From: Metallibacterium scheffleri
GTDB lineage: Bacteria > Pseudomonadota > Gammaproteobacteria > Xanthomonadales > Rhodanobacteraceae
DNA: 64,000 nt
Direction: 5' to 3'
Assembly (NCBI RefSeq): GCF_002077135.1
Contig: NZ_LDOS01000002.1
Coordinates: 372,001-436,000 of the forward strand
Numbering within the stretch: position 1 is the first letter of the stretch; each line of letters begins with the position of its first letter. The position numbers and the translations under genes were made by a program. Positions 49,030-60,091 of the stretch are shown one piece after another. A model generated the notes under the pieces. That model saw nothing but the letters and a program-made list of their open reading frames with translations. It was not told the DNA's origin and searched no databases.

Positions 49030-51204
49030 TCAGTGGCTCGCCCGCATGCCGATGGCGCTGCCCAGGAACCCCCAGTTGTCGGCATCGTGGCGCAGGTGTT
49101 TGTGCACCGGCATGTAGATGTGGCTGGTGGCCGTGGCCACATGCAGCAGGATGGGATTGGCGCAGCCCTGGTCGTGCTGCATCTGTGCGGCAAACTTGTA
49201 CGCGTTGCTGGGCACCACGCGGTCGTCATCGGTGGATGTGGTGATGATGGTCGGCGGGTAGCACACCCCTTTCTTGAGATTCTGCAGGGGCGAGTAGGCG
49301 TACAGCCACTTGAAGTCGGCCGCGCTCTTGTCGGCGTCGCCGTATTCGGAGATCCAGTATTCGCCGCCGGAGAATTTCTGGAAGCGCAGCATGTCCAGCA
49401 CGCCATGGCCGATGTACACCGCGCCAAACAGGTGCGGGTGCTCGGTCACGCTGGCGCCGGTCAGCAGGCCGCCGTTGGAGTAGCCCATGATCGCCAGGTG
49501 CGGTGTCGTGGTGTAGTGGTGCGCGATCAGCCAGCGCGCGGCATTGGCGAAGTCGTCGAACACGTTCTGCTTGTTCTGCAGCATGCCGGCGCGGTGCCAG
49601 GCCTGGCCATACACGCCGCCGCCGCGCAGGTTGGGCATGGCGTACACGCCGCCCATGCGCAGCCAGGTGGCGATGGCCGGGCTGAAGTAGGGCGGCACGG
49701 TGATGTCGAAGCCGCCGTAGCCGTACAGCACCGTGGGGTTCGTGCCGTCCAGCGCCAGGCCCTTGCGATGCACGATGAACATCGGCACCTCGACGCCGCC
49801 GGTCGATGGATAGAACACCTGCTGCACCACGTAGTGATCGGGGTCGAAGCGCACCTGCGGCTTGAAGAACACCCGCGCCTTGCCGCTGGCGACGTCATAG
49901 TGCTCGATCTCGCCGGGGCGCAGGAACGAGGTGAACGCGAAATACACATCGGGCGAGTCGTCGCGCGCCGAGATGCCGTCGACGGTGCCCATCGCATCCG
50001 GCAGCGGCACGTCGCGAATGAGCTTGCCGGCGGTGGTGTACAGCGCCAGGCGGCTCTTGTCGACGACCGCGCGGTGCACCAGCAGGCGGCCGTCGGCGAG
50101 GTGCACCGAGGTCAGCACCGTGCCGGTCTGCTGCGGGATCACGGTGCGCCAGTGCGCCGGCGCCGGATCCTTCATGTCGACCGCGATCAGGCGCCCCAGC
50201 GGCGCGTCCTGGTCGGTCTGCACATACAGCGTGTCGCCCTGCGTGCCGACTGGCGTGAACGAGCCGTCGTCCGCGGTGAACAGCGGGCGCACCGGGGCGC
50301 CGATATCGGGATGTCCTGGATTGCCCAGATCGACGTAGTACAGCTCGTTGCTGGTGATGCGGAACTGGAAGTCGATGAACAGGTAGCGGCCGTTCTGCGA
50401 GGTCGAGCCGTCGATGATCCACTCAGGCTTGTCGGGACGCCGGTAGATGAGCTGGTCATCCGCCTGCGGCTTGTTGATCCAGTGGTAGTACAGCGCCTGG
50501 TTGGCCAGACGCTGCGCGATGGCCTGGCCCTTGGGCGGCTGCGGATAGCGCGAGTAGAAAAAGCCCGCGCTGTTGTGCGTCCAGCTGAGCCCGGAAAACT
50601 TCACCCAGCGCACGACATCGGGCAGCGTCTTGCCGGTGGCCACGTCCATGACGTGGATGGTCTGCCAGTCGGAGCCGCCCACCGACAGCGCGTAGGCGAG
50701 ATAGCGTCCATTGGGCGAGGGCACGTAATCGGCCAGCGCGATACCACCGTGGCGCGAGAGATGGTTCGGGTCCAGCAGCATGCGCGGCTTGCCATCCGGG
50801 CCGCGCTGCACGTACACCACCGATTGATTCTGGACCCCCGAGTTGCGGCTGAAGAACAGCCACGGCCCGCGCTGGATCGGCGGCGATTCCTTGGGGTAAT
50901 TCCACAGCTGCGCGAGCTTGTTGTAGAACTCGGCGCGCAGCGGCAGGCTGTCGAGATAAGCGTTGGTCAGCTTGTTCTCGGCGGCGATCCACGGGCCGAG
51001 CCGGGGATCACCGAGATTCTCCATCCACTGGTAGGGCGCGGGGACTTTCGTGCCGAAGTAGTTGTTCACCGTGTTGTCGCGCGGCGCGGGCGGGTAGCTC
51101 AATGGTGCAGCTTGCGCGGCGAGGGACAGGCCACCGGCAACAAGTGCAAGTGACGCGCACAGCGTCCGGATCAGAAAATTGGATTTCACCGCGAGCTCCC
51201 GCAT
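49030..51204 (-). CDS. secreted prolyl oligopeptidase-family peptidase (S9)
   Basis: 724 aa. A signal peptide (about residues 1-33, ending SLAAQAA) precedes the seven-bladed propeller domain (about 60-440) and the alpha/beta-hydrolase peptidase domain. The catalytic Ser is in GYSNGG (about residue 577), the Asp in STDDDRV (about 661) and the His in ATATSHIYMP (about 697). These enzymes cut short peptides after proline in the periplasm or outside; in Xanthomonadales they are numerous and feed on peptides. The gene is alone on the minus strand, next to the cassette array. Confidence 0.9.
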   Translation of the reverse strand: MRELAVKSNFLIRTLCASLALVAGGLSLAAQAAPLSYPPAPRDNTVNNYFGTKVPAPYQWMENLGDPRLGPWIAAENKLTNAYLDSLPLRAEFYNKLAQLWNYPKESPPIQRGPWLFFSRNSGVQNQSVVYVQRGPDGKPRMLLDPNHLSRHGGIALADYVPSPNGRYLAYALSVGGSDWQTIHVMDVATGKTLPDVVRWVKFSGLSWTHNSAGFFYSRYPQPPKGQAIAQRLANQALYYHWINKPQADDQLIYRRPDKPEWIIDGSTSQNGRYLFIDFQFRITSNELYYVDLGNPGHPDIGAPVRPLFTADDGSFTPVGTQGDTLYVQTDQDAPLGRLIAVDMKDPAPAHWRTVIPQQTGTVLTSVHLADGRLLVHRAVVDKSRLALYTTAGKLIRDVPLPDAMGTVDGISARDDSPDVYFAFTSFLRPGEIEHYDVASGKARVFFKPQVRFDPDHYVVQQVFYPSTGGVEVPMFIVHRKGLALDGTNPTVLYGYGGFDITVPPYFSPAIATWLRMGGVYAMPNLRGGGVYGQAWHRAGMLQNKQNVFDDFANAARWLIAHHYTTTPHLAIMGYSNGGLLTGASVTEHPHLFGAVYIGHGVLDMLRFQKFSGGEYWISEYGDADKSAADFKWLYAYSPLQNLKKGVCYPPTIITTSTDDDRVVPSNAYKFAAQMQHDQGCANPILLHVATATSHIYMPVHKHLRHDADNWGFLGSAIGMRASH

Positions 51205-51376
51205 GGCATGACCGCGCTCAATCTAGCGCCGCGCGCGGAGGCGGCCGTCCTGTTGTCGATAACGTAAGGAATTCGGCATGTGCGCGCGGGCTCGCCGCCC
51301 GCGTGTCGACCCCGCCGCGCTGCGTGTCGATGCTGCGACATTGCGATCAAATACCGGGAATGGTCACTGGATCCCC

Positions 51377-51396
51377 GCCCCCGCCTTCGCGGGGGC
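51377..51396. repeat. GC hairpin of the GGATCCCCGC repeat family
   Basis: GCCCCCGC (51377-51384) and GCGGGGGC (51389-51396) form a perfect stem with a CTTC tetraloop, preceded by CTGGATCCCC. It lies between two minus-strand genes and could end transcription of the aminotransferase gene. It belongs with the short repeats at 36123-36237. Confidence 0.55.
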
Positions 51397-51450
51397 AGGC
51401 TCTGCGCGGGCGACGGTGCTGCTGGTGTGCAGGAACGACGGGGTTCCGTA

Positions 51451-52944
51451 TCAGGCGTCCCCGGCAGCGTCCAGCACGAACCATTGCGCGACGCGTGCGC
51501 GCGCCGCGGCCGGGTCGGCGGCGGCGTGGCTGAATTCGTTGGTGTTCGGCGAGTACGCGTAATCCGCGGCCCAGGTTGGCGCATGCGCGACGATCTCGCG
51601 CACGGCATGCAGCGTGTGCTCGATATCCGCCGTGGTCGTGCCGGGGTGGAAGGACAGACGCACCCAGCCGGGTTTCTGCGACAGGTCGCCGTGCTCGATG
51701 CGATCGGTGATGGCGCGCGAGCGCGACGGATCGACATGCAGCAGGTAATGCCCATACGTGCCGGCGCAGGAGCAGCCGCCGCGCGCCTGCACGCCGAAGC
51801 GGTCATTGAGCAACTGCACCATGAGGTTGTAGTGCACGTTCTCGACATAGAACGAGAAGATCGCCAGGCGCTCGCGCTGCGCCGGGGCCATGACATGCAC
51901 GCCGGCGATGGCGTGCAGCGCATCGATGACGCGCGGCACGATGGCCTGCTCGCGGCGCTGCATGGCGGCAACGCCCATCTGCGTCTTCAGCTGCACCGCC
52001 AGCGCGGCCTTGATGGTCTGCAGGAATCCCGGCGTGCCGGCGTCCTCGCGCGCCTCGATGTCGTCGAGGAACGAATAGCCGCCCCAGGGGTTGGTCCAGT
52101 TGACCGTGCCGCCGCCGGAATCGTCCGGCGTGCGGTTGCGGTACAGCCCGCGATTGAAGATCAGCACGCCCGCCGCGCCCGGGCCGCCGAGGAATTTGTG
52201 CGGCGAAAACAGCACCGCGTCCAGATAGGCCTCCGCATCGGCCGGGTGCATGTCGATCTCGACGTAAGGCGCCGAGGCGGCGAAATCGACGAACACCACG
52301 CCGTCGGCGCGGTGCATCCGTTTGGCCATGGCGTGGTAGGGCGTGGCGATGCCGGTGACGTTGGAGCAGGCGGTGAACGAGCCGATCTTCAGCGGCCGCG
52401 CGCGGTATTCGTGCAGCAGCGCGTCGAAAGCCGCCAGATCCACCAGGCCGTCGCGGTCGGGTGGAATCACCACGACATCGGCGAGCGATTCCAGCCACGA
52501 GGTGTGGTTGGAGTGATGCTCCATGTGGGTGATGAACACCACCGGGCGTTCGGCCTCGGGCACGCGGATGAAACGGCGCAGGCTCTCCGGCGCCTTCAGG
52601 CCGAGGATGCGCTGGAACTTGTTCATCGCCCCGGTCATGCCCGAGCCGGCGCACAGGATCACATCGTCCGGCCCGGCGTGGACGTGCGCCTTGATCAGCT
52701 CGCGCGCCTGGTGATAGGCCAGCGTCATCAGGCGCCCGGTTTCGCTGCTTTCCGAGTGCGTGTTGCCGACGAACGGGCCGAAACGCTGCAGCAGCCGCTG
52801 CTCGATCGGCGCGTACAGGCGCCCGCTGGCGGTCCAGTCGGCGTAGATCAGGCGCTGCTCGCCGTAGGGCGAGCGGAAGGTCTGGTCCTGGCCCACGGTA
52901 TGCGCCCGGTAGGGCGCGAAATAGTGTTCGAGAGCATCCATCAT
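51451..52944 (-). CDS. class V aminotransferase (cysteine desulfurase-like)
   Basis: 497 aa, PLP fold type I. Visible are IYADWTASGR near the N-terminus, CAGSGMTGAMNKFQ, THMEHHSNHTSW, VFVDFAASAPYVEIDM (cofactor Asp) and the PLP-lysine site LFSPHKFLGGPGAAG (Lys about residue 245). A late GGCSCAGTYGHYL offers cysteines at the place where desulfurases have their catalytic loop. It resembles cysteine desulfurase/selenocysteine lyase-like proteins, but the substrate cannot be told. Two adjacent ATGs (52944, 52941) are possible starts. No sulfur-cluster genes are nearby. Confidence 0.85.
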   Translation of the reverse strand: MMDALEHYFAPYRAHTVGQDQTFRSPYGEQRLIYADWTASGRLYAPIEQRLLQRFGPFVGNTHSESSETGRLMTLAYHQARELIKAHVHAGPDDVILCAGSGMTGAMNKFQRILGLKAPESLRRFIRVPEAERPVVFITHMEHHSNHTSWLESLADVVVIPPDRDGLVDLAAFDALLHEYRARPLKIGSFTACSNVTGIATPYHAMAKRMHRADGVVFVDFAASAPYVEIDMHPADAEAYLDAVLFSPHKFLGGPGAAGVLIFNRGLYRNRTPDDSGGGTVNWTNPWGGYSFLDDIEAREDAGTPGFLQTIKAALAVQLKTQMGVAAMQRREQAIVPRVIDALHAIAGVHVMAPAQRERLAIFSFYVENVHYNLMVQLLNDRFGVQARGGCSCAGTYGHYLLHVDPSRSRAITDRIEHGDLSQKPGWVRLSFHPGTTTADIEHTLHAVREIVAHAPTWAADYAYSPNTNEFSHAAADPAAARARVAQWFVLDAAGDA

Positions 52945-53127
52945 CGATTGCCGATCAAGCCCGGTCGCGCGGCGGCCGGATTGCCTCAAGCATAACCCGC
53001 GCTGCCCGCGCGGGCCTGCGTGCGGCCACGCGGCGCCACTGGGCAGGGCCGTGTGCCCGCGCATCGCCCTGCCATCATTGCGCCCGCTGCGGCTGACCGC
53101 CGATCGCGCGCTGGCGCGGCTCCACGG

Positions 53128-55212
53128 CTACTGCGCGCCAGCTCCGAGATCGGCCGGCGCAAGGCCGTGCGCGGCGCGCGCATGCATGGCGTGCAGCAGC
53201 GCGGCGAAATCGCGCGCGTAGCCGGACGAGTCGAACAGCGCGGTGTGCGCGCTCTGCTGCGCGAGACGCTCGCGCAGTGCGATGCGCGCACCGGCATCGC
53301 GGCCCAGCGCGACGGCGCGTGCGATGAAGTCGGCCTCATCGCGGGCGTTGCACTCAGCCAATCCGAGATGATGGTTGAGGCTGCCGGCCACGCGCGCGGC
53401 GAACGTTGCGCCGGGGCAGGTGAGCACCGGGCAGCCGGCATGGAGCGCGTCGCTGGCGCTGGTGTGGGCGTTGTACGGATGCGTGTCCAGCACCAGGTCG
53501 GCGTGGCGGAACAGGCCGAGATAATCGGCGTGCGCGCGGCGCGCGGCGAACACCAGCCGCGCCGGATCGATACCGGTCTGCGCGGCAGCGGCGCGCAGGC
53601 GCAGGTCGCCGTCACCGAGGCCTTGCAGCAGCCACAACACGCTGCCGGGCACGGCGCGCAGGATGTCCATGTAACTGGTGAAACGCTGCGGCGCGAGCTT
53701 GTAACCCTGGCCGAAGCTGGCAAACACGGCGCCGCGCGCGGGCAGGCCCAGCGCGGCGCGCGGCGGCGGCGCGATGGGCGCGCGTGCCGCGTCGATGGGC
53801 TGATAGCAGCGCGGCAGGCGTGCCACGCATTCGCTGTAGTGCGCGCGCTGCGCGGCGGGTACGACGAAGGCATCGGCGATCAGATAGTCGTGCCAGGGCG
53901 TGCCCGCGCTGCCGGGATAGCCCAGCCAGTTGACCTGCAGTGGCGCCGGTCGCCGCGCGAACAACTCGGGGCGCCCGCCGCCGCACCACACATCCAGATC
54001 CAGCAGCACGTCGATGGCGTCGCTGCGGATGCGTTGCGCCAGTTGCGCCGTGGGCATCGCGCTGGCATCCAGCAGTGGCGCGCAGGCGGCCAGGCGCGCA
54101 CGCCACGGCGAGGCATCATCGGCGCTGAGCGCATACAGATGCAGATACAGCGCGGGATCGCGTGCCAGCGCTTCGAGCACCGGCGTGGCCAGCAGCGCGG
54201 TGGCGTGCTGATGGAATCCGGCGGAGACCAAGCCCACGCGCAGCGCTGCCGCGGCGGCGCGCGGCGCGGGAGGCGGTTCGGTCGCCGGAAGTTTGGCGGC
54301 CAGGGTGCGCGCGGCGATCTCCGCGCAGCGGCGTTGCTCGGCGGGCGTGGCCGCTTCGGCCAGGAACGCGAACGGCGCGATGCCCGGGGTGCCGGCCGCA
54401 AGCTGCGCGCGCAACCAGGTACTGCGCGCGTCCACCGCGCGCCAGGCGCAGCACTGGCGCTCGGCGAACTGCAGTTGCGCGGCGATGCGCACATCGTCCG
54501 GCGCCTGCGCCAGCGCGGCGCGATAGGTGGCGACGGCGCGCTCGATGTGCTGTTGTTCCTCGGCCATCAGCCCGGCCTGCAACAGCAGCCGGACATCCGC
54601 GGGCGCGTGCACCAGGCCGGCACGGCTGGCCGCTTCGGCAGCGGCCCAGTCGCGCCGCGCGGCGCGCGCCTGCGCCAGTAGCAGCGCGGTTTCGGCCTGC
54701 GGCGCCTGCGGTCCTTGCAGCACCGCCAGCACGCGCTGCTCGGCCTGCGCGACGTCGCCTTGCTCAAGTTCCACGGCGGCCAGATTGAGTGCGCTGCCGG
54801 GGTCGCGGGTCTGCGCGAATGCCTGCGCGTAGGCGCGCGCGGCGGCGGCGAGATCACCTTGTGCGCGGCGCAGGCTGCCAAGCTGGTTGAGCGCGGCGGG
54901 ATGCGCGGGATCCAGCTTGAGCGCGGCATCCAGCGCCTGCGCGGCGCCCGCGATATCCGCCACCGCCAGCAGCGCGCTGGCCAGGTTCAGCCACGCGGCG
55001 AAGTGTTGCGGCGCCAGCTGCGTGGCCGCGCGCAACGCCTGCACGGCATCGTCGTCGCGCTGCAGCAGCAGCAGCGCCACGCCATGCAGGCGCGCGGCTT
55101 CGGCGGAGCGCGGCCAGCGCTGGCGCAGCGCGCGCGCCTGCGTTTCGGCGGCAGCAGATGGGCCGTGTTGCAAGCATTGCGCCAGCGCGTCGAGCTCGGC
55201 CTCGACGCTCAT
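53128..55212 (-). CDS. TPR protein with O-linked GlcNAc transferase domain (SPINDLY/OGT type)
   Basis: 694 aa. The first ~330 residues are TPR repeats (for example [28 protein letters not shown]). The rest is a GT41 domain with [56 protein letters not shown] (the family hallmark), [13 protein letters not shown] and the nucleotide-sugar region [24 protein letters not shown]. Bacterial members glycosylate proteins on Ser/Thr or Asn. It overlaps prfA by four bases, the place often taken by prmC, so it is in the hemA operon. Its targets are unknown. Confidence 0.88.
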   Translation of the reverse strand: MSVEAELDALAQCLQHGPSAAAETQARALRQRWPRSAEAARLHGVALLLLQRDDDAVQALRAATQLAPQHFAAWLNLASALLAVADIAGAAQALDAALKLDPAHPAALNQLGSLRRAQGDLAAAARAYAQAFAQTRDPGSALNLAAVELEQGDVAQAEQRVLAVLQGPQAPQAETALLLAQARAARRDWAAAEAASRAGLVHAPADVRLLLQAGLMAEEQQHIERAVATYRAALAQAPDDVRIAAQLQFAERQCCAWRAVDARSTWLRAQLAAGTPGIAPFAFLAEAATPAEQRRCAEIAARTLAAKLPATEPPPAPRAAAAALRVGLVSAGFHQHATALLATPVLEALARDPALYLHLYALSADDASPWRARLAACAPLLDASAMPTAQLAQRIRSDAIDVLLDLDVWCGGGRPELFARRPAPLQVNWLGYPGSAGTPWHDYLIADAFVVPAAQRAHYSECVARLPRCYQPIDAARAPIAPPPRAALGLPARGAVFASFGQGYKLAPQRFTSYMDILRAVPGSVLWLLQGLGDGDLRLRAAAAQTGIDPARLVFAARRAHADYLGLFRHADLVLDTHPYNAHTSASDALHAGCPVLTCPGATFAARVAGSLNHHLGLAECNARDEADFIARAVALGRDAGARIALRERLAQQSAHTALFDSSGYARDFAALLHAMHARAAHGLAPADLGAGAQ

Positions 55213-56291
55213 GCCGGCTGCGCGAGCTGCTGCAGTTGTTCGGCCAGATCGGCGCGGCGCAACGCGGCGCCGAGCTCGTCCAGATCGCCGTCGAGGATGT
55301 CCTGCAGGCGGTGCAGGGTGAGGTTGATGCGGTGGTCGGTGACGCGACCCTGCGGATAGTTGTAAGTGCGGATGCGCTGGCTGCGGTCGCCCGAGCCCAC
55401 CTGCAGCTTGCGCGCTGCGGCCTGCTGCGCGGCCTGCGCGCTGCGCTCGCGGTCGAGCAGGCGCGCCTTGAGCAGCAGCAGCGCGCGCGCGCGATTCTTG
55501 TGCTGGCTGCGCTCGTCCTGGCATTCGACCACCAGGCCGCTGGGCAGGTGCGTGATGCGGATCGCCGAGTCGGTCTTGTTGACGTGCTGGCCGCCGGCGC
55601 CGGAGGCGCGGAACGTGTCGATCTTCAGATCGGCGTCGCGCAGTTCGATGTCACTGACGTCATCCTGCTCGGGCAGCACCGCGACGGTGGCGGCGGAGGT
55701 GTGGATGCGGCCCTGGGCCTCGGTGGCAGGTACGCGCTGCACGCGGTGCGTGCCGGATTCGTACTGCAGCGCGTTCCAGGCGCCGGGGCCTTCGACGCGC
55801 GCGATCAGCTCCTTGTAGCCACCGTGCTCACCGGGACTGCTGGACAGGATTTCCACGCGCCAGCCGCGGCGCTCGGCATGGCGCAGGTACATGCGCGCCA
55901 GATCGCCGGCGAACAGCGCGGCCTCGTCACCGCCGGTGCCGGCGCGCAGTTCCAGATACAGCGCGCCGCCAGCGTGCGGGTCGGGTGGCAGCAGGGCGAT
56001 TTCCAGCTCGGCCTCGCGCGTGGCGATCTCGGCATCGAGGCGCGCGAGATCCTCGCCGGCCAGCGCGCCCAGTTCGGCGTCGTCGAGCAGTGCGCGCGCG
56101 GCTTCGCGCTCGCGTTCGCTGGCGCGCAGCGCGGCCACGCCCGCGGCCACCGGTGCCAGGCGCGCGTGCTCGCGCGTGAGCGCGCGCCAGCGCGTGGCAT
56201 CGCCACTGGCGCCGGGTTCGGCGAGCAGGCGGTCGAGTTCCTCGTGGCGTTCGGCCAGCGCCAGCAGGCGTTGCTTCAGCGCCGCGTTCAT
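55209..56291 (-). CDS. prfA: peptide chain release factor 1
   Basis: 360 aa. The peptidyl-tRNA hydrolysis motif [15 protein letters not shown] (GGQ about residue 236) and the N-terminal domain are normal. The stop-codon recognition PxT-type loop corresponds to [13 protein letters not shown] (about 188-200). RF1 reads UAA and UAG. It overlaps hemA (ATGA) upstream and the OGT gene downstream. hemA-prfA is a widely conserved pair. Confidence 0.97.
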   Translation of the reverse strand: MNAALKQRLLALAERHEELDRLLAEPGASGDATRWRALTREHARLAPVAAGVAALRASEREREAARALLDDAELGALAGEDLARLDAEIATREAELEIALLPPDPHAGGALYLELRAGTGGDEAALFAGDLARMYLRHAERRGWRVEILSSSPGEHGGYKELIARVEGPGAWNALQYESGTHRVQRVPATEAQGRIHTSAATVAVLPEQDDVSDIELRDADLKIDTFRASGAGGQHVNKTDSAIRITHLPSGLVVECQDERSQHKNRARALLLLKARLLDRERSAQAAQQAAARKLQVGSGDRSQRIRTYNYPQGRVTDHRINLTLHRLQDILDGDLDELGAALRRADLAEQLQQLAQPA

Positions 56292-57553
56292 GACTCGTCA
56301 TTGGCCGGACAGCCGTACAGACGCGCCGCGGCGCGCAGCAGCTCGGCGTCGCCCTGCGCGGCGGCTTCGCGCAGCTTGACGCTGGGCGTGTGCAGCAGCT
56401 TGTTGGTCAGCGTGTTGGCGAGAAACGCCAGCGCCTCGTCGGGGCTCTTGCCATGGGCGATCATGGCCTGCGCGCGCGCCAGTACCTCGTCGCGCTGCAG
56501 CTCGGCGGCATGGCGCAGGGTCTGCACCGGATTGTGCGCGGCCAGCGCCTGGCGCCAGGCCTGGAAGCGTTCGACCTGCAGCTCGATGAGCGTTTGCGCT
56601 TCCTGCGCGGCGGCCTGGCGCGCGCGCTTGCCCTCATCCATCACCTGGTGCAGATCGTCGATGCCATACAGGAACACATCGCGCAGTTCGGCCACATCGG
56701 GTGCGATGTCGCGCGGCACCGCCAGATCGACCATGAACATGGGTCGGTGACGACGCCGGGCCAGCGCCTGCTGCACCATGCCGCGGTCGATGATCGGCGC
56801 ATGGCTGGCGGTGGAACTGATCACGATGTCGGCCGCGGCCAGTTGCGCCGGTAGATCGGACAATGGCACCGCCAGCCCGCCGGTGCGCTGCACCACGGCC
56901 AGCGCGTTGCTCATGGTGCGGTTGGCCACCACCAGGCGCGCGACCTTGCGTTCGGTCAGGTGGCGCGCGGCCAGCTCGATGGTTTCACCGGCACCGATCA
57001 GCAGCACCTGCGCGTGCGCGATGTCGGTGAACAGGCGCTCGGCCAGGCGCACCGCGGTGTAGGCCACCGATACCGGCTGCGCGCCGATGCGCGTATCGGT
57101 GCGCACGCGTTTGGCCACGGCGAAGGTGTGCTGCAACAGGCGTTCGAGGGTGACGTTGAGCGTATGCGCCTGGTGCGCATGCTGGTAGGCGTCCTTGATC
57201 TGGCCGAGGATTTGCGGCTCGCCCAGCACCATCGATTCCAGCCCCACCGAGACGCGAAACAGATGCCGCACCGCGTCCTGCTCGTGCCAGCGCTGCAGGA
57301 AATCATCCAGCCGCCCCGGCGCCAGGCAATGGCGTTCGTGCAGCCAGCCCGCCGGCACGTCCTCGGCGCCGGCAGCCACGCTGCAATACAACTCGGTGCG
57401 GTTGCAGGTGGACAGGATCAGCGCTTCCTCGACGCCGGGTTGCGCGCGCAGTTCGTGCAGCGCGGCGCCCAGTTGATCATCGGCAATGGCCACCTGTTCG
57501 CGCAGGGCGACCGGCGCGGTGAGGTGGTTGAGGCCATAGGCAATCAGCGTCAT
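56288..57553 (-). CDS. hemA: glutamyl-tRNA reductase
   Basis: 421 aa. The catalytic Cys is in [12 protein letters not shown] (about residue 50), with [15 protein letters not shown] (about 110), the NADPH region [17 protein letters not shown], and [10 protein letters not shown]. It makes glutamate-1-semialdehyde, the first step of C5 haem synthesis. ATG 57553 is the family start; the longer frame upstream crosses the divergent control region. Confidence 0.96.
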   Translation of the reverse strand: MTLIAYGLNHLTAPVALREQVAIADDQLGAALHELRAQPGVEEALILSTCNRTELYCSVAAGAEDVPAGWLHERHCLAPGRLDDFLQRWHEQDAVRHLFRVSVGLESMVLGEPQILGQIKDAYQHAHQAHTLNVTLERLLQHTFAVAKRVRTDTRIGAQPVSVAYTAVRLAERLFTDIAHAQVLLIGAGETIELAARHLTERKVARLVVANRTMSNALAVVQRTGGLAVPLSDLPAQLAAADIVISSTASHAPIIDRGMVQQALARRRHRPMFMVDLAVPRDIAPDVAELRDVFLYGIDDLHQVMDEGKRARQAAAQEAQTLIELQVERFQAWRQALAAHNPVQTLRHAAELQRDEVLARAQAMIAHGKSPDEALAFLANTLTNKLLHTPSVKLREAAAQGDAELLRAAARLYGCPANDES

Positions 57554-57710
57554 GCGGGATGGGCGGCAGTGATCGGGTAAGCTTTTGCGAACACCCGGAA
57601 CAAGGCCCGGCGCCTGCGCGCGCGGGCATGTCCGGGACAGGCCGGCAGGCGAAAGGCAGGCGGATAGGATAGTGCGGACAGGCGCGATCGGGTTCAAGTT
57701 GCGGCAAGTG

Positions 57711-59417
57711 ATGGCATTGCCGCTCATCTGCGCGCTGCTCTCCGCCTGCGCCAGCACCGCGCCGCGCATGGGCATGCCCGACGCGGCGCCCGTGGTGCCG
57801 CCTGCGCAGCCGCTGGCGCGATTGCCCGCGCCGGTCACGCCACAGGCGGCGGTGATGGCGGATGTGATGCACGGCGATTTCGCGCTGGCGCACAACGACT
57901 TGTCCGTCGCGGCACGCGCCTATCTGCGTGCCGCGCAGGCGGCGGACAACCCCGAGCTGGCCGAACGCGCGCTGGATCTGGCCATCGCGGTACGCGACGT
58001 GCCGCTGGCGCGGCAGGCATTGGCGCGCTGGCAGGCCCTGGGCGCACCTGTGGCGGGCGTGCGCCAGGCACGCGCCAGCCTGGCGCTGGCTGCAGGCAAT
58101 CGCGCGGACGCCATGGTCGCCTTCACCCAGCTCACCGGGCAGGGCGCGGCGGGCTGGCGGGAGGCGCTGCGCGCGCTGGCCGGCGCGCGCGATCCGGTCC
58201 TGGCGGGCACGGTGCTGGAGCACATTGCCACGCCGCAGCGGCTGGCCGGACAGGACGACGCGTTATGGCTGGCGTGCAGCGAACTCGGTGCACATCTGGG
58301 GCGCAGGCATTTCGCGCGCACGCTGGCCGCGGCCAGTGTGCGCCACGACGGCAGTGCAGCCGCGTATTTGTGGCAAGCACAGTTGCGGCAGGCCGATGGC
58401 GATCGCGCCGGCGCCGAGGCCAGCCTGCAAGCCGGGCTGCGCCGGCATCCGCGCAATATTCCGCTGCGCCTGGTGCGCGCCGCGCGCCTCGCCGAGGCCG
58501 GCGCCAGCCCGGCTGCGCTGGGTCTGCTGGACAATGGCCCGCAGAACCACGACACCTACGCGCTGCGCGCGGCCATCGCGGCGCGCGCCCGGCAGCAGCC
58601 GGCGCTGCGCGCGCTGTATGCCGAACTCGCCCGCCTGCCCGCCGCGCGTCGCGGCCACGAGGCGTACCTGCTGGGCCAGCTCGCCGAGCTGCTCGGACAA
58701 CCGCGTGCGGCGTTGCGCTGGTACGCGGCGGTGCCGGCCGGCGCCGAACACGGATTTGCCGCCGCCATCCGCCGCGCCGTGCTGCTGGACCGGACCGGGC
58801 AGACGGTGGCGGCGCGCACGCTGGCCGACACGCTGGCCAGGGAATCCTTCGAAGACCCGCGGCACTATCGTCAGGCCAGCGTGCTGCAGGCCGAACTGGC
58901 GCAGCGTGCGCGCGACTGGCCGCGCGCCATCGCCGCCTACAATCGCGCGCTGTTGTTCGATCCCGATGCCTGGGATCTGGTGTATGCGCGTGGCGTGAGT
59001 TATGCCGAGGCGGGTCGTACCACTGACGCGTTGCGCGATTTTCACCGCGTGCTGGCGGCGCAGCCGGACAATGTCGACGCCATGAACGCACTGGGTTTCA
59101 CCCTGGTCGATGCCGACCGCGATCTGCCCGAAGCCGGGGTTTTGCTGGCGCGTGCGCTGGCGGCGCGCCCGGACGACGCCGCGATCAACGATTCCTGGGG
59201 CTGGCTGCAATATCGGCTCGGCGATTACCCCGCGGCGGTGACGGCCTTGCGCAAGGCATGGCGCCTGCAGGCCAGCGCGGAGATCGGTGCGCATCTGGCG
59301 CACGCGCTGCTGGCCAGTGGCGCGCGCGCACAGGCGCGGCAAATCCTCGATGCGGCGTGGCGCATCGATCCGCATAGCCGCAGCGTGCAGGCGCTGCGCG
59401 GGCAGATCGGCTCATGA
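57711..59417 (+). CDS. TPR-repeat lipoprotein
   Basis: 568 aa. The lipobox LLSAC (Cys15) after a short hydrophobic signal predicts an outer-membrane-attached lipoprotein. The rest is helical repeats: TPR-like units are clearest at the C-terminus (about 400-560; DWPRAIAAYNRALLFDPDAWDLVYARGVSY and PDDAAINDSWGWLQYRLGDY). Such proteins upstream of lolB-ispE are common in Xanthomonadales and Pseudomonas. A role as an envelope scaffold is inferred. The stop overlaps lolB (ATGA). The 157-bp gap to hemA is the divergent promoter region. Confidence 0.85.
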   Translation: MALPLICALLSACASTAPRMGMPDAAPVVPPAQPLARLPAPVTPQAAVMADVMHGDFALAHNDLSVAARAYLRAAQAADNPELAERALDLAIAVRDVPLARQALARWQALGAPVAGVRQARASLALAAGNRADAMVAFTQLTGQGAAGWREALRALAGARDPVLAGTVLEHIATPQRLAGQDDALWLACSELGAHLGRRHFARTLAAASVRHDGSAAAYLWQAQLRQADGDRAGAEASLQAGLRRHPRNIPLRLVRAARLAEAGASPAALGLLDNGPQNHDTYALRAAIAARARQQPALRALYAELARLPAARRGHEAYLLGQLAELLGQPRAALRWYAAVPAGAEHGFAAAIRRAVLLDRTGQTVAARTLADTLARESFEDPRHYRQASVLQAELAQRARDWPRAIAAYNRALLFDPDAWDLVYARGVSYAEAGRTTDALRDFHRVLAAQPDNVDAMNALGFTLVDADRDLPEAGVLLARALAARPDDAAINDSWGWLQYRLGDYPAAVTALRKAWRLQASAEIGAHLAHALLASGARAQARQILDAAWRIDPHSRSVQALRGQIGS

Positions 59418-60091
59418 TGCGGCGTGGATTGCGCCTGTCGGCGCCGTTGGCGCTGCTCCTGTTGCTGGCGGCCTGCGCGCCGACCCCGCTGGTGCTGCGT
59501 CCGGGCACTGGCGCCGAACGCGCCGCGCAGGCGCAGCGCGCGCAGGTGCTGGCGCAGTTGCCGGTGTGGCAGGCCAGCGGCCGCATCGGCGTGGCCGACG
59601 CGCAGCAGGGTGGCAGTGGCGGTTTCGACTGGGCAGAGGATGGCGAGTCGATCGACTTCACCCTGACCGCGCCGATCACCGGGCGCAGCTTCCGCCTGCA
59701 AAGCGGCCCCGATGGCGCCTGTCTCAGCGGTCTCAAGCCGCAGCCGGTCTGCGCGTTCGACGCTGCCGGTCTGTTGCGTACCGAGCTGGGCTGGGAGTTG
59801 CCGCTGCGCGAGCTGCGCGCATGGGTATTGGGCATGGCCGCGCCGGGCAGCGCCAGCCGCATGCAGTACGGCCGCGACGGGCTGCCGGCGCAATTGCAGC
59901 AGGATGGCTGGGTGATCCAGTACCGCAGTTGGGACAGGCAGGCGCGGCCGCTGGCCATGCCGCGCCTGATCGAGGCGCAGCGCGCGCCGTACTCGGTGCG
60001 CTTATACGTGGAGCAATGGCGGTTTCCCGAGCTGGCGGCCAAGCCGGCAACCGCGTCCAGCGCGCACGGCGATGCTCCCGGCCGGCGTTGA
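59414..60091 (+). CDS. lolB: outer membrane lipoprotein receptor LolB
   Basis: 225 aa. The signal ends in the lipobox LLAAC (Cys21). The LolB fold is indicated by VWQASGRIGVADAQQGGSGGFDWAEDGESIDF and the central YGRDGLPAQLQQDGWVIQY. LolB receives lipoproteins from LolA and places them in the outer membrane. Its position before ispE and prs is the conserved one. It overlaps the neighbour genes on both sides. Confidence 0.92.
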   Translation: MMRRGLRLSAPLALLLLLAACAPTPLVLRPGTGAERAAQAQRAQVLAQLPVWQASGRIGVADAQQGGSGGFDWAEDGESIDFTLTAPITGRSFRLQSGPDGACLSGLKPQPVCAFDAAGLLRTELGWELPLRELRAWVLGMAAPGSASRMQYGRDGLPAQLQQDGWVIQYRSWDRQARPLAMPRLIEAQRAPYSVRLYVEQWRFPELAAKPATASSAHGDAPGRR

